NCBI RefSeq assembly: GCF_001306135.1
Contig: NZ_LGKP01000022.1
Span: forward strand, 62,001 to 126,000
Direction: 5' to 3'
From: Herpetosiphon geysericola
Lineage (GTDB): Bacteria; Chloroflexota; Chloroflexia; Chloroflexales; Herpetosiphonaceae
DNA length: 64,000 bases
Position 1 is the stretch's first letter. Each line of letters begins with the position of its first letter. Positions 9,650 to 18,665 of this stretch are shown here, piece after piece. The notes beneath the pieces were generated by a model. That model saw only the letters and a list, made by a program, of their open reading frames with translations, had not been told where the DNA came from and did no database searches. The translations under genes and the position numbers were made by a program.

Positions 9650-9845
9650 GGGGTCAGGAGTTAGGGGTCAGGGGCTAGAATCATGGGGCATATAAAGATT
9701 GGTTTGATATCGATGTGGGTGATTATTTGCCGATATCGATTGACTGAATCCTAGTCCCTGAAACCTGGCCCCTCTATTCAATATTTTCTATCATGAGCGA
9801 TACGTAATGAATTCATCCTTCATCCCTCATCGCTCATCCTTACAA
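9650..9845 (+). repeat. Intergenic repeat mosaic 1
   Basis: The gap before scpA is made of repeat words. 9650-9678 has AGGGGTCAGGAGTTAGGGG-type units; 9748-9774 carries the same unit inverted (CTAGTCCCTGAAACC...); 9806-9841 has CATCCTTCATCCCTCATC, the inverse of the GATGAGGGATGAA unit. Two GATATCGAT copies lie between. The same words recur at 10.6, 18.3, 29.7, 44.8 and 60.8 kb. Confidence 0.75.
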
Positions 9846-9847
9846 CG

Positions 9848-10642
9848 ATGCCATTAGCAAGCCACCATCCTTATACATTGCAACTACCCGAATTTGCTGG
9901 TCCGTTGGATCTATTGTTGCGCCTGATTGAGCGCGAAGAATTGGCGATCACAGCGATTTCGTTGGCGACGGTAGCCGACCAATATTTGGCTCATGTGCGG
10001 GCAATGAGCGACCCCGACCCGCTAACGGTTGCCGATTTTTTGGCCTTGGCTGCCCAATTATTGTTGATTAAATCGCGGGCTTTGTTGCCCCGGCGTGAGC
10101 CACCGCCAGCCCCACCAGAAGAAGATGTAGCTGAACAATTGGCCCAACGCTTGCGCGAATATCAGCAATTTAAGCAAGCTGCAAGCAAATTGCGCGAGTG
10201 GGAAAGCGCTGGTTTGCGGGTCTGGGAACGAGTAGCTCTCCCGCCTCAGCCCGATTTGCCAGCGCCCCAGCTGGCAGCACATAAATTAAGTGCCTTGGTC
10301 AATGCTTTATCGCGACGTTTAAGCTTGATCGAGCGCGAAACGCCACCAATTCCCATTCCCAAGGCCAAAGTTATTACAATTGCCGAAATGGCCGAATTGA
10401 TTGGCGAGCGTTTGCAACGCCAACAATATGTAGCGTTTGATGATTTGCTGAGCCTGGCAACCACCCGCAGCGAAGTGATTGTTGCCCTGTGGACTGTTTT
10501 GGAGCTTGCCAAGCGCGAAATTATCAATGTTGAACAAGATGAACTGTTCGATTTGATCAATCTCTCGCGCGGTGAACGCTTTGGCGAACGCTTAACCGAA
10601 AGTATGCAGGACGAAACCGAAAGTATGAAGGATGAGGGATGA
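9848..10642 (+). CDS. scpA: Segregation and condensation protein A
   Basis: Kleisin subunit of the SMC-ScpAB condensin complex that compacts and separates chromosomes; 264 residues. The N-terminus 'LPEFAGPLDLLLRLIEREEL' is the diagnostic kleisin motif that contacts the SMC neck, followed by 'YLAHVRAMSDPDPLTVADFLA'-like helices. The C-terminal winged helix includes 'EVIVALWTVLELAKREIINV' and binds the SMC head. The last dozen residues (ESMQDETESMKDEG) are encoded by the flanking GATGAGGGATGA repeat, so the natural C-terminus may have been extended by repeat invasion. No scpB or smc gene is next to it here. The ribosome-binding site is weak. Confidence 0.93.
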   Translation: MPLASHHPYTLQLPEFAGPLDLLLRLIEREELAITAISLATVADQYLAHVRAMSDPDPLTVADFLALAAQLLLIKSRALLPRREPPPAPPEEDVAEQLAQRLREYQQFKQAASKLREWESAGLRVWERVALPPQPDLPAPQLAAHKLSALVNALSRRLSLIERETPPIPIPKAKVITIAEMAELIGERLQRQQYVAFDDLLSLATTRSEVIVALWTVLELAKREIINVEQDELFDLINLSRGERFGERLTESMQDETESMKDEG

Positions 10643-10945
10643 AATGCAAAAGTCAGAAATCAGAAGTCAAAAACCAAAAACAGAACAGAGCATTTGGGGA
10701 TTAGGGGTCGGGGGCTGGGGATCAGGGTATGGGCTATGGGACGATAATCAAAAAAATCTGTGCCAATCTGTGGTAAAAAAACAATCATTCGGGCAATTCG
10801 GGCAATTCGTGGCGCAAATGATATTTGCGATCTTCGTGCGCTTCGCGGTTTCGTTTTTTAACGCAGCGGCGCAGAGAAACTATGGCTCTTGGTTGAGAGT
10901 TATGGTCTATGGAAATAATTAATCTGAGCAAATATGTGTGAATCT

Positions 10946-11027
10946 GTGGCTAAAAAACTTGACCTTCGTGTCCCTTCGTGGCCTTCGCGGTTTCAGCGCT
11001 CGGTGATCAATTCCTGATCCCTACATT
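10946..11027 (+). repeat. 82-base direct repeat, copy 1
   Basis: Begins GTGGCTAAAAAACTTGACC, contains CTTCGTGTCCCTTCGTGG and ends CCTGATCCCTACATT. It matches 11057-11138 at 80 of 82 positions. The two starts are 111 bases apart. Confidence 0.9.
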
Positions 11028-11056
11028 AATGATCATTCGTGCAATTCGTGGAATTC

Positions 11057-11138
11057 GTGGCTAAAAAACTTGATCTTCGTGTCCCTCCGTGGCCTTCGCG
11101 GTTTCAGCGCTCGGTGATCAATTCCTGATCCCTACATT
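11057..11138 (+). repeat. 82-base direct repeat, copy 2
   Basis: Second copy of the unit at 10946-11027, differing at two positions (GATC for GACC, CTCCG for CTTCG). The near identity suggests a recent local duplication. Confidence 0.9.
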
Positions 11139-11183
11139 CTGACAACTGACCCCTCGCAATACCGCCTGCTTGCAAGCATCGTG

Positions 11184-11189
11184 TATAAT
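11184..11189 (+). promoter_or_regulatory. Probable -10 box of the SPFH operon
   Basis: A perfect TATAAT followed by AGG lies 73 bases before the SPFH start. No convincing -35 hexamer is visible at 17 bases. It shares the TATAATAG form with the box at 54698. Confidence 0.5.
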
Positions 11190-11262
11190 AGGCCGCAGTA
11201 CTTGTTAATGGTTTTTTGAGCCTTGCTGCTGGCTTGCGGCTTAACTGCATGGGAGGCCAACG

Positions 11263-12567
11263 ATGAGCCGGTTATCGCCCTCTGTCCTCGTGATTATCCT
11301 GCTAGTAAGCTGTTTATTTATTTATATCGGGCCAGCTCAATCGCAAGCAAATCAAGGTCTGGTTGGGATTATTCTGCTTTTGATTGTCCTAATTGGGCTT
11401 TTTTTGGCGTTTAGTCGTGGCTCGGTCGCCCAACGCGAATCGGCGCGCAATATGCTAGGTACATTAACTGGCATTACGGCGGTTTCGTGTGCTGCCTTGC
11501 TTGGCCAACAAGCCTTAAATGGCAATTTGTTGGGTTTGATGTGTGCTCCGGTGCTGCTTGCTGGCGTGTATATGATCTTTTTGGCCATGACTGCGCGGAT
11601 TGGCCAGCATGTTGAAGAAGGCGAAGTGCTGCTAATTCAACGCCGGATGGATCATCAACATATTATTCGCCCGCCTGGCTTGCATTCGCCAATTGTGCCC
11701 GCCCTCGAAGTTGGGGTTGCGGTGATGCCAACCTACAATATTCAGACTGATGTTGAAGTTGATATGGTTGATACTGCGTCGCTGCATAAAGTCGATAAAA
11801 TTATCGTCGATACCCAATCGCGCATTATTCAGCGCTTTCCCGATGAGGGCGAAACGATGCCCGTGGAAATGCGCTATGAAGGCTTTTTGAAACTGCCTTA
11901 CAACTATCCCAATCGTGACCATATTTTTAAAGAAATTGCCGACCGCCGTAATATTGATGTGATGCAAGTGCGTATGAGTGCCGATTTTTGGATCGAAGCA
12001 ATTCAATCGCAATTGCGCCGCGACGTTGAGGAAGATTTACGAGCAATTATTCACGATAACACCTTTTATAACCCAGAAAAACGCAGTTATGGCAAACTTG
12101 GGCCTGCTGATATTTCTGCGCGGCGAGCTGAAATCGCTGCCCAATTAAAAAATCGCTTGCAAGAAAAAGTGCAGCAATGGGGCATCGAAGTGCTCGATAT
12201 TGGGATTACCCAAGTTATCTTGAATGCTGATCGAATTAAGGCCTTTTATCGCACTATTACCGCTGATCTCGAAATTCAAGCTGCTAATCGTTTGGCTGAA
12301 CAAGAAATTAAGCGCACCATGGCCTTGGCTGATGCAGAAGCCTATCAACGCAAGAAAATGGCCGAAACCGAGCTGGAAATTCAACGCCAACGCAACGAAA
12401 TTGAAAATGCCGCCAGCTTGCAAATGCTGCAAGATTGGATGAATACAATCATCGCCGATAACCCAGATATGAAGCCAGATGATTTGAAACATTTGCTCAC
12501 CTTGGCGCTCGATGAGCACGAAAAACGCAAGGTCTACCGCGAACACAATCTGATTGACCAAGAATAA
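11263..12567 (+). CDS. SPFH/Band 7 domain membrane protein
   Basis: 434 residues. Four hydrophobic segments lie in the first 110 residues (about 7-25, 32-50, 64-82, 88-110). The SPFH (stomatin/prohibitin/flotillin) domain follows at about 115-330, starting 'QHVEEGEVLLIQRRMDHQHI' with a typical IRPPG turn, and a charged helix predicted as coiled coil at 335-385 ('AEQEIKRTMALADAEAYQRK'). Such proteins form membrane cages or scaffolds that organise partners. A GGGAGG site precedes the ATG by 6 bases. It opens a four-gene operon with a PfkB-type kinase, a receiver-GGDEF protein and a TPR protein. The multi-pass N-terminus is longer than in ordinary prohibitins. Confidence 0.87.
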   Translation: MSRLSPSVLVIILLVSCLFIYIGPAQSQANQGLVGIILLLIVLIGLFLAFSRGSVAQRESARNMLGTLTGITAVSCAALLGQQALNGNLLGLMCAPVLLAGVYMIFLAMTARIGQHVEEGEVLLIQRRMDHQHIIRPPGLHSPIVPALEVGVAVMPTYNIQTDVEVDMVDTASLHKVDKIIVDTQSRIIQRFPDEGETMPVEMRYEGFLKLPYNYPNRDHIFKEIADRRNIDVMQVRMSADFWIEAIQSQLRRDVEEDLRAIIHDNTFYNPEKRSYGKLGPADISARRAEIAAQLKNRLQEKVQQWGIEVLDIGITQVILNADRIKAFYRTITADLEIQAANRLAEQEIKRTMALADAEAYQRKKMAETELEIQRQRNEIENAASLQMLQDWMNTIIADNPDMKPDDLKHLLTLALDEHEKRKVYREHNLIDQE

Positions 12568-12591
12568 TGCTATAACAGGGAGTTGGCTGGC

Positions 12592-13530
12592 ATGGAACAT
12601 TTTGATGCAGATTGGCGCGTGGTAGTTATTGGCGGGGCAGGGCTGGATATTAAAGGGCGCTTGCTTGAGCCAATGCTCGAAAAAACTTCAAATCCAGGGC
12701 GGTTGACGATTAGTGTTGGGGGTGTGGCCCGCAATATTGCCGAAAATATTGCTCGGTTAGGGGCGCACAGTACGCTAATCGCCGCTGTGGGCAACGATGA
12801 ATTTGGGCGCTTGATCATTCAGCAAACTGAAGATGCTGGGGTCGATACCGATGCCATGATGATTTTGGAAGATCAGCATTCGGCGGCCTATTTGGCGCTA
12901 CTTGATCGCAATGGCTTGTTGTATACGGCCCTTGATGACAGTCATTGCGCGCGCGCGCTTACGCCAGAGTATATTCAAGATAATATTCAGCTTTTGCGTT
13001 CTGCCGATGCAGTCTTTATTGATGCCAATTTGTCACGGGCTACCGCCGATGTGATTCTGCAAATCTGTGCTGAGGAAGATATTCCAGTTTGCTTCGAGCC
13101 AGTTGCTTATGGCTTGGCGGGCCGCTACCGCGATCGCTTGCGCGGGATGTATCTGATTACGCCCAACGAGCGTGAGGCCGAAGCCTTAACTGGCTTGCCA
13201 GTAACCTCGCCAGCAGAGGCGACTGCGGCGGCCAAAGAGTTGGTGCGGCTTGGCGTGGAAATTGCGATCATCACCTTGGCGCGGGAAGGCTTAGTCTATG
13301 CAACTGTCGATGGCCATGGGCATATTCCGACCTTGGTGCGCGATGTGGTCGATGCAACCGGAGCAGGCGATGCCTTGGCGGCAGCGGTATTGTTTGGCCT
13401 AATGAATGAATTGCCCTTGGATGAGGCTGTGCGCTTGGGAGCAAGCGCCGCAGCGCTGACCGTTGCCTCGCCCGATACCGTGCGCCGCGACCTGAGCCTA
13501 GAGAGCTTGTACGCCCAGTTGTTAATCTGA
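12592..13530 (+). CDS. PfkB-family carbohydrate/nucleoside kinase, pseudouridine-kinase-like
   Basis: Phosphorylates a sugar or nucleoside with ATP; 312 residues. The N-terminal block has 'VVVIGGAGLDIKGR' and 'SNPGRLTISVGGVARNIAEN', which resembles pseudouridine kinases (PsuK) more than ribokinase. The C-terminal PfkB signature 'DATGAGDALAAAVLFG' carries the catalytic aspartate near 258. AGGGAG at 12577-12582 is 9 bases before ATG 12592; an in-frame TTG at 12583 overlaps that site and is unlikely. No pseudouridine glycosidase gene is adjacent, so the substrate remains open. Confidence 0.85.
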   Translation: MEHFDADWRVVVIGGAGLDIKGRLLEPMLEKTSNPGRLTISVGGVARNIAENIARLGAHSTLIAAVGNDEFGRLIIQQTEDAGVDTDAMMILEDQHSAAYLALLDRNGLLYTALDDSHCARALTPEYIQDNIQLLRSADAVFIDANLSRATADVILQICAEEDIPVCFEPVAYGLAGRYRDRLRGMYLITPNEREAEALTGLPVTSPAEATAAAKELVRLGVEIAIITLAREGLVYATVDGHGHIPTLVRDVVDATGAGDALAAAVLFGLMNELPLDEAVRLGASAAALTVASPDTVRRDLSLESLYAQLLI

Positions 13531-13531
13531 G

Positions 13532-13549
13532 CCTAGCATTTTTGCTAGG
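13532..13549 (+). other. Hairpin between kinase and receiver-GGDEF genes
   Basis: CCTAGCA and TGCTAGG form a perfect 7-base stem around TTTT, starting one base after the kinase stop. It may tune transcript level inside the operon; no T run follows. Confidence 0.5.
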
Positions 13550-13567
13550 TGCTGCCTTGGGAACAGT

Positions 13568-14806
13568 ATGCCTGAACGTATTCTCGTTGCTGACGATAAT
13601 GAAGCGCTAAGCCAATTGCTCGAACTTATTTTAGTTGAGCATGGCTATGAGGTTACTCTGGCCAACGATGGTAGCGACCTGTTAGCCAAGGCCCAACTGC
13701 ATATTCCCGATTTGATGATCGTTGATATTTTGATGCCCCGGATCGATGGCTACGAGGCGATTCGCCAATTGCGCAACGATACGCGGCTGGCGCATATTCC
13801 GATTATTGTCTTGACGGCGCGCACGGCAATTGAGGATGTAGTGACGGGCTTTGAATTGGGCGCTGATGATTATATCGTCAAGCCGTTTCAAATGCCCGAA
13901 TTGCTGGCGCGGGTGCGTGCCCAATTGTTGCGGGCTACGCGGCGGCCAGTGCTCAATCCACTGACAGGCTTGCCAGGCAATATTTTAATCGAAGAAGAAG
14001 TTAATCATCGTTTGCGCCAAGGCCAAGCTTTTGCCCTGTTGTACCTCGATTTGGATAATTTCAAGGCCTATAACGATAGCTATGGCTTTGCCCGTGGCGA
14101 TTTGGTGATTAAACTGCTGGCCACTCTTTTGAGCGAAATCAAGGCCGAACACAACGATGAAGGCTTGTTTATTGGCCATATTGGTGGCGATGATTTTGCA
14201 ATTATCACCCTTGCAGAGAAGGTTAATGCCCTCTGCGAAGATGTAATTCGGCGCTTTGATCAACGGATTTTGACCTTGTACGACCCGAGTAATAGCAATA
14301 AACCGGTGCCAATTCAGACCCTTTCAGTTGGGGTAGTTTTGCATCGTGGCGATGTCCAACAAAGCTATCACGATCTGAGTCGGATTGCTGCCGAAATGAA
14401 ACGGGTCGCCAAACAACAAACTGGCAGCGTGTATGTGGTTGATCGGCGCTCAAACTCACAAAGCATCGAGCAAGATCGGCGTAAACGCGGCCCAACAATT
14501 GGCTTACTTGTGCAAGATGCGAGCTTGATTGCTATGCTGAGCGATCTGCTTCAGCAACAATCGTTATTTGTGGTTACCGCCGAAAGCGAGCTTAAGCCCG
14601 ATGCAATCGTCCTTGGCTATCGTGATCGTTTGCCGAAAGTTCCCAAACAATGGCAAGGCTTACCACAAATTAGCCTCAAAATAGATCAATCACATGATGA
14701 GCAACGCTTTGCCCAGCTTCAAATTCAGACCAATTTGAAGCCGACCATTCCTATTCACGAGTATCTTTCGTTGGCTTTGCACTTGGTGCGGCTGGAGGCT
14801 CGATGA
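13568..14806 (+). CDS. Response regulator with degenerate GGDEF domain
   Basis: 412 residues. Receiver domain at 1-120 with acidic pair D9-D10, phosphorylatable D53 and K105. A GGDEF-type domain at about 128-290 begins 'NPLTGLPGNILIEEEV' and has 'LDLDNFKAYNDSYGFARGD', but the active-site motif is GGDDF (206-210) rather than GGDEF/GGEEF, so cyclase activity is doubtful. The last 100 residues ('PTIGLLVQDASLIAMLSDLL') look like a second, eroded receiver. The gene overlaps the TPR gene by ATGA, implying translational coupling. It may serve as a c-di-GMP enzyme, a GTP sensor or a scaffold. Confidence 0.9.
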   Translation: MPERILVADDNEALSQLLELILVEHGYEVTLANDGSDLLAKAQLHIPDLMIVDILMPRIDGYEAIRQLRNDTRLAHIPIIVLTARTAIEDVVTGFELGADDYIVKPFQMPELLARVRAQLLRATRRPVLNPLTGLPGNILIEEEVNHRLRQGQAFALLYLDLDNFKAYNDSYGFARGDLVIKLLATLLSEIKAEHNDEGLFIGHIGGDDFAIITLAEKVNALCEDVIRRFDQRILTLYDPSNSNKPVPIQTLSVGVVLHRGDVQQSYHDLSRIAAEMKRVAKQQTGSVYVVDRRSNSQSIEQDRRKRGPTIGLLVQDASLIAMLSDLLQQQSLFVVTAESELKPDAIVLGYRDRLPKVPKQWQGLPQISLKIDQSHDEQRFAQLQIQTNLKPTIPIHEYLSLALHLVRLEAR

Positions 14807-17800
14807 TCGGATGGATTTTTGTTCTGTTGTTATGCGGGCTTCTTGGCTATAACCTCTATCGAACTGGCCATGTGCAGCGCTTGATTGCGATTCGCCAACG
14901 CCGCCAAACGCCGCGGCCTAGTGCTGCCATGGCGTCAACTCTGCGCGCCCGCGATTTGCGCACCCAACGCTCGTGGGCGGTGCGCGTTCGCGATGAAGTC
15001 CAAGCTCGTGGCAGTATGGGCGTTGTTATTTTCTTCCTGATTCTTTTAGTTGCTTTTTTTGTTAGCTTAAATCTGTTGGGCTTTTTTGGTAGCCAGCCAG
15101 TGGCGAGCAGTCGCGCACGGGTGATTCTCTCGCCATTTACCAATAATACTGGCCAGCCCGCCCAAGAAGGCTTTGCAGCCGCAACCACGATGGCCCAAGC
15201 ATGGCAGGCGCGTTCAGCCAATTTGCAATTTGCGGTGCTCAAAACGCCAATTGCCGATGCTCAAAGCGCTTGGAGTTTGCCCGATCGTCCACAATACGAT
15301 GTGGTGATTTGGGGATCGATTGTGGCTGGTGGCGATGCCAATAGTGCCAGCATCGAGCCGCAATTGCTCTGGACTCCGCGCCAACCCTTGCCTCACGATC
15401 GTGCCTTGGGCCTACGCGAACGCTTGGTTTTGCCACTCGTTTATAGTTTGGCTGATCAGCCGTTTAATGCCCAAGCCCTGCTTGGCGAAATTTTGGTGGT
15501 GCTCGATCTCTATCAAGTTGGCGATTACGATCAAACGCTGCAAGCGATTAACAGTTTGCTCGATCGCTATGCTGTCGATGGGCCGCTGCGGCCTGATTTG
15601 CTTTTAGGTATTCGTGGCTCGATTGCCGCCTTGCAAGAGCAATGGAGCCTTGCTGAGGGCGATTTTCGCCGCGCCTTGGAAACCGCCGATAAAGCAGAAT
15701 ACTGGAATAATCTTGGGGTTACGCTGCTTGAGCAAGGCCGTTTTTCCGAGGCTACCCAAGCCTTCAATACTGCGCAAGATCGGCTCAAAGGTACCAATAG
15801 CGACCTTAGCGCGCTGCATCTTAATCGTGGTCTTTTGGCCTTGCGTGGCGTTGATCCAGCGGTGGCGGTAGGCGAATTGGCTTTGGCAGTCAAGCTTAAT
15901 CCCAATGGCATTAGTAATAAATTGGCCTTAGTTGAGGCCCAATTGCAAGCCAATCAACTGGCCGAGGCGATCGAAACCATCAATAATCTGAATGGCTATG
16001 CTAGCGAAGATCCGTTGGTGCAATTGATGACCGCACGCGTTCAGCTGGCCCAATTGGTCAACAATGGCGATCAGCCCTTGTGGGAATTGGAGATTGTGCC
16101 GCCTTTAGCGCGCGATACCTTAACGATTTTGCGCCAACGGCTCGATGCTGCGGTGGTTACGCTTGAAACGATTTCGACCCAACAACGCCAAATTGCTGCC
16201 CGCGATGATGCTGCTGGCTTGCCTGAATCGGGGCGGGTGCATGAGGCCCATTCGCGCCAAGCCTTTGAATTACTCAACCAAGTGCGCTATTGGCAGGCAG
16301 TGGCCATGACCGAGGAAGGCATTTCGGCTTCGGTTGAGCCAAAAGGCCGTTTGCGTGGCATGTGGGATGGCATGTTTGGCGATGATCCGCCACTTGAGCT
16401 AGCCCAAGCAGTGATTGATCCGCTCGCTAAAACCCAAGACCAGAATTATGCAATTTTGATTCAAGCAGGTCGAGTGCATCGGATTCTGGGCGAGCCGAAA
16501 ACCGCCATGGATTATTACACCAAAGCCACGACCTTGAATGCCAATCTGCCTGAAGGTTGGTATGGCCTGGCGATTACACGTTTCAACACCGAAGGCCCAA
16601 GCCCTGAGCGCAATCAGGCGGTACGCGATTATTTGCAAAAAACCTTGGCTGCCGCGCCAAACTTTACGCCAGGCTATATTTTGGCTGCACGCTTGGAAAC
16701 ACGCGATAAACAGTGGGCCGCAGCCTTGCCCTATCTGCAATGGATTGTGGCTAATCGCCCAGATAATCTTGGCGCACGAATTACGCTTGGCTCAACCCAA
16801 CGCGAGCTTGGGGCTTTGGCAGAAGCCGAAGTTACTTTATTGCCCTTGGCCAATGCTAACAATAGCACAGCCTTGGTTGAGTTAGGCAAGGTCTACGCCC
16901 AAGCTGGACAAGATCAAGCTGCCGAAGATATTTTTCTGCGGGCGCTCAATGTTGATGCCAGCAATGCCAGCGCTGCCTATGAGATTGGGCGGTTGCGCCA
17001 AAATCGTGGTGATTACCCTGGCGCCGAAAAAGCCTATAACGTTGCGATCGAAATTAATTCAGGCTATGTTGAAGCGCATTTGGCCTTGGGCCAGCTTTAT
17101 GCTCGCTACCTCGACCAGCCAGACAATGCGGTCGCTGCTTATCAACGGGCGATTGACGCTGGCGGAGAAGATCCGCGTAACTTTGAAGATATGGGCCGCG
17201 AGTTTATGGAGATTGGGCGTTATAGCGAGGCCGCCGATGCCTTGGAGCAATCGGTGCGCTTGAATCCGAATGTGCCTGAATCGCACCATTATTTGGCCCA
17301 AGCTTACCTTGAGCAAGGCCGTTTCGAGGCTGCCCGTGAGCAAGAACGGGCGGCGATTGCCCGTGATGCCGATGGGGTGTATATCGAGGCCCAACTTGGA
17401 ATTGCTGAGAGTTTTCGCCGCGAACGGCGCTTCGACGAGGCAATTAGCGCCTATAACGAAATTTTGGATAATGATTCGACGATTATTGCTGCTTATATTG
17501 GCTTAGGTCGCACCGCCGCTGATCGCGGTGAATGGCAAGGAGCGATTGGCTACTACAATCAAGCCCTCGCCCGCGAGCCAAATAGCACGAATGCCCATTT
17601 TTGGCTTGGCCAAGCCTTGGTTGAGCAAGGCTTCTACGAGCGGGCGCTTGATGAATTTAATCTTGTGCTGGCAACTGACCCGAATAATGTCGAAGCGTTG
17701 TTTGGGGCTGGGCGCGCCTATAGTAATATGGCGATTAATAATTATGCCTATGATCCAGATCAAGCTGCCAAATATGATGCTGAAGCACGACGCTTGCTTG

Positions 17801-18288
17801 ATCGGGCCTTAAGCTATCGGCCTAACGATGGCCGCGCCTTGTTTGAGCGTGGTAAGCTCAACGAGCGCCAAAATCAACTAGCGGCGGCGATTAGCGACTA
17901 TGGGCGGGCGGCGCAAATCGATACCCAAAATAGCGAAGCGCTGTATTTGCAAGGCAAGCTCTATTTGAGCCAAAACAACCTGCAAGCAGCAGAAGAGGCG
18001 CTTGATCAATCGGTGCGACGCAATCAAAATGACCCGATGGCCTTGTATTGGCTTGGTCGAACGTATCGCGCTCAAAATCGCACCAACGATGCGATTAAGG
18101 CCTTTGAGCGAGCTTTAGCTGCTAATGGTAATTTCCACGAAGCCCGTTATTATCAAGGCTTGACCGCCGAAGAATCCAACCAGCTTGATCTAGCGCGCGA
18201 GGCCTATAAGCTGATTAGCCAACAAGCCAGCCCCGATGATCGTTGGCGCTTGCAAGCAGAGGAACGCCTGCGCGATTTGGGTCAGTAG
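14803..18288 (+). CDS. Large membrane-anchored TPR protein
   Basis: 1161 residues. Two hydrophobic helices lie at about 1-18 and 74-96, separated by an Arg-rich loop ('RQRRQTPRPSA'), so the long C-terminal part should be outside the membrane. Residues 105-200 form a non-repeat domain ('VILSPFTNNTGQPAQEG'). From about 255 to the end come many TPR units with the usual W-LG-Y-A-P pattern, for example 'AEYWNNLGVTLLEQGRFSEA' and 'AYYRAQNRTNDAIKAFERAL'-like repeats, broken near 420-530 by a spacer. ATGA overlap with the upstream receiver-GGDEF gene suggests a shared role. Probably a protein-binding scaffold or envelope assembly factor; partners unknown. Confidence 0.88.
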   Translation: MIGWIFVLLLCGLLGYNLYRTGHVQRLIAIRQRRQTPRPSAAMASTLRARDLRTQRSWAVRVRDEVQARGSMGVVIFFLILLVAFFVSLNLLGFFGSQPVASSRARVILSPFTNNTGQPAQEGFAAATTMAQAWQARSANLQFAVLKTPIADAQSAWSLPDRPQYDVVIWGSIVAGGDANSASIEPQLLWTPRQPLPHDRALGLRERLVLPLVYSLADQPFNAQALLGEILVVLDLYQVGDYDQTLQAINSLLDRYAVDGPLRPDLLLGIRGSIAALQEQWSLAEGDFRRALETADKAEYWNNLGVTLLEQGRFSEATQAFNTAQDRLKGTNSDLSALHLNRGLLALRGVDPAVAVGELALAVKLNPNGISNKLALVEAQLQANQLAEAIETINNLNGYASEDPLVQLMTARVQLAQLVNNGDQPLWELEIVPPLARDTLTILRQRLDAAVVTLETISTQQRQIAARDDAAGLPESGRVHEAHSRQAFELLNQVRYWQAVAMTEEGISASVEPKGRLRGMWDGMFGDDPPLELAQAVIDPLAKTQDQNYAILIQAGRVHRILGEPKTAMDYYTKATTLNANLPEGWYGLAITRFNTEGPSPERNQAVRDYLQKTLAAAPNFTPGYILAARLETRDKQWAAALPYLQWIVANRPDNLGARITLGSTQRELGALAEAEVTLLPLANANNSTALVELGKVYAQAGQDQAAEDIFLRALNVDASNASAAYEIGRLRQNRGDYPGAEKAYNVAIEINSGYVEAHLALGQLYARYLDQPDNAVAAYQRAIDAGGEDPRNFEDMGREFMEIGRYSEAADALEQSVRLNPNVPESHHYLAQAYLEQGRFEAAREQERAAIARDADGVYIEAQLGIAESFRRERRFDEAISAYNEILDNDSTIIAAYIGLGRTAADRGEWQGAIGYYNQALAREPNSTNAHFWLGQALVEQGFYERALDEFNLVLATDPNNVEALFGAGRAYSNMAINNYAYDPDQAAKYDAEARRLLDRALSYRPNDGRALFERGKLNERQNQLAAAISDYGRAAQIDTQNSEALYLQGKLYLSQNNLQAAEEALDQSVRRNQNDPMALYWLGRTYRAQNRTNDAIKAFERALAANGNFHEARYYQGLTAEESNQLDLAREAYKLISQQASPDDRWRLQAEERLRDLGQ

Positions 18289-18295
18289 GCCGATC

Positions 18296-18596
18296 CACGA
18301 AGCGCACGAAGGGTTCGATTTTTAGCCACGAATTGCCCGAATTGCACGAAGCACGGAACCGCGAAGGACGCGAAGAGCGCGAAGGCTGTTTTTAGCCACA
18401 GATTCCACAGATTTTCTTGATGGTGTTCTGCTAGCCGAGAGCCAATAGCCCATAGCCATATAGGCTCTGCGCCTCTGCGTTAAAGCCTTTCTTCGTGCTA
18501 TTTGTGTCCTTCGTGGTTAAAACAGCTTTTGACTTTTGAATTCTGCCTTTTGATTTTTCCTTCATCCCTCATAATTCATCCTTCATCCTTCTCAAA
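18296..18596 (-). repeat. Intergenic repeat mosaic 3 (mostly inverted)
   Basis: The 377-base gap between the TPR gene and the acyl-CoA dehydrogenase is repeat. It holds ACGAAGCGCACGAAGG, GAATTGCCCGAATTGCACG, GCGAAGGACGCGAAGAGCG, GCCACAGATTCCACAGATT, CCAATAGCCCATAGCC, GCGCCTCTGCGTTAAAG, GTGTCCTTCGTGGTTAAA, TTGACTTTTGAATTCTGCC and CATCCCTCATAATTCATCC. Most are reverse complements of words at 10.6 kb. Confidence 0.85.
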
Positions 18597-18603
18597 ACTG
18601 TGG

Positions 18604-18609
18604 TATAGT
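18604..18609 (+). promoter_or_regulatory. Probable -10 box of the acyl-CoA dehydrogenase gene
   Basis: TATAGT lies directly after the repeat mosaic, 57 bases before the start codon. A -35 hexamer is not clear; the position at 17 bases is inside a repeat word. Confidence 0.4.
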
Positions 18610-18665
18610 AATAACGCAGTGCGTCATCCTCGATCCGACGCAAAATCATAGAAGGAGATCCATCA

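Larger units (their letters stand above)
10624..11160 (+). repeat. Intergenic repeat mosaic 2 (long)
   Basis: This 620-base gap has no credible gene; a reading frame at 10632-10922 is only repeat. In order I see GATGAGGGATGAA, AAAAGTCAGAAATCAGAAGTC, GGGGTCGGGGGCTGGGG, ATGGGCTATGGG, AATCTGTGCCAATCTGTGG, GGGCAATTCGGGCAATTCG, TCTTCGTGCGCTTCGCGG and AACGCAGCGGCGCAGAG words, then an 82-base unit present twice (see 10946 and 11057). Each word is itself a short, imperfect tandem. Confidence 0.85.

Noticed and set aside
10632-10922. A 96-codon open frame after scpA
   Set aside because: It is made only of mosaic repeat words, has no ribosome site and its composition matches the non-coding repeats elsewhere.
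10946-11138. Possible CRISPR array from the paired repeats
   Set aside because: Only two copies, 82 bases each with no uniform spacer series, and no cas genes nearby.
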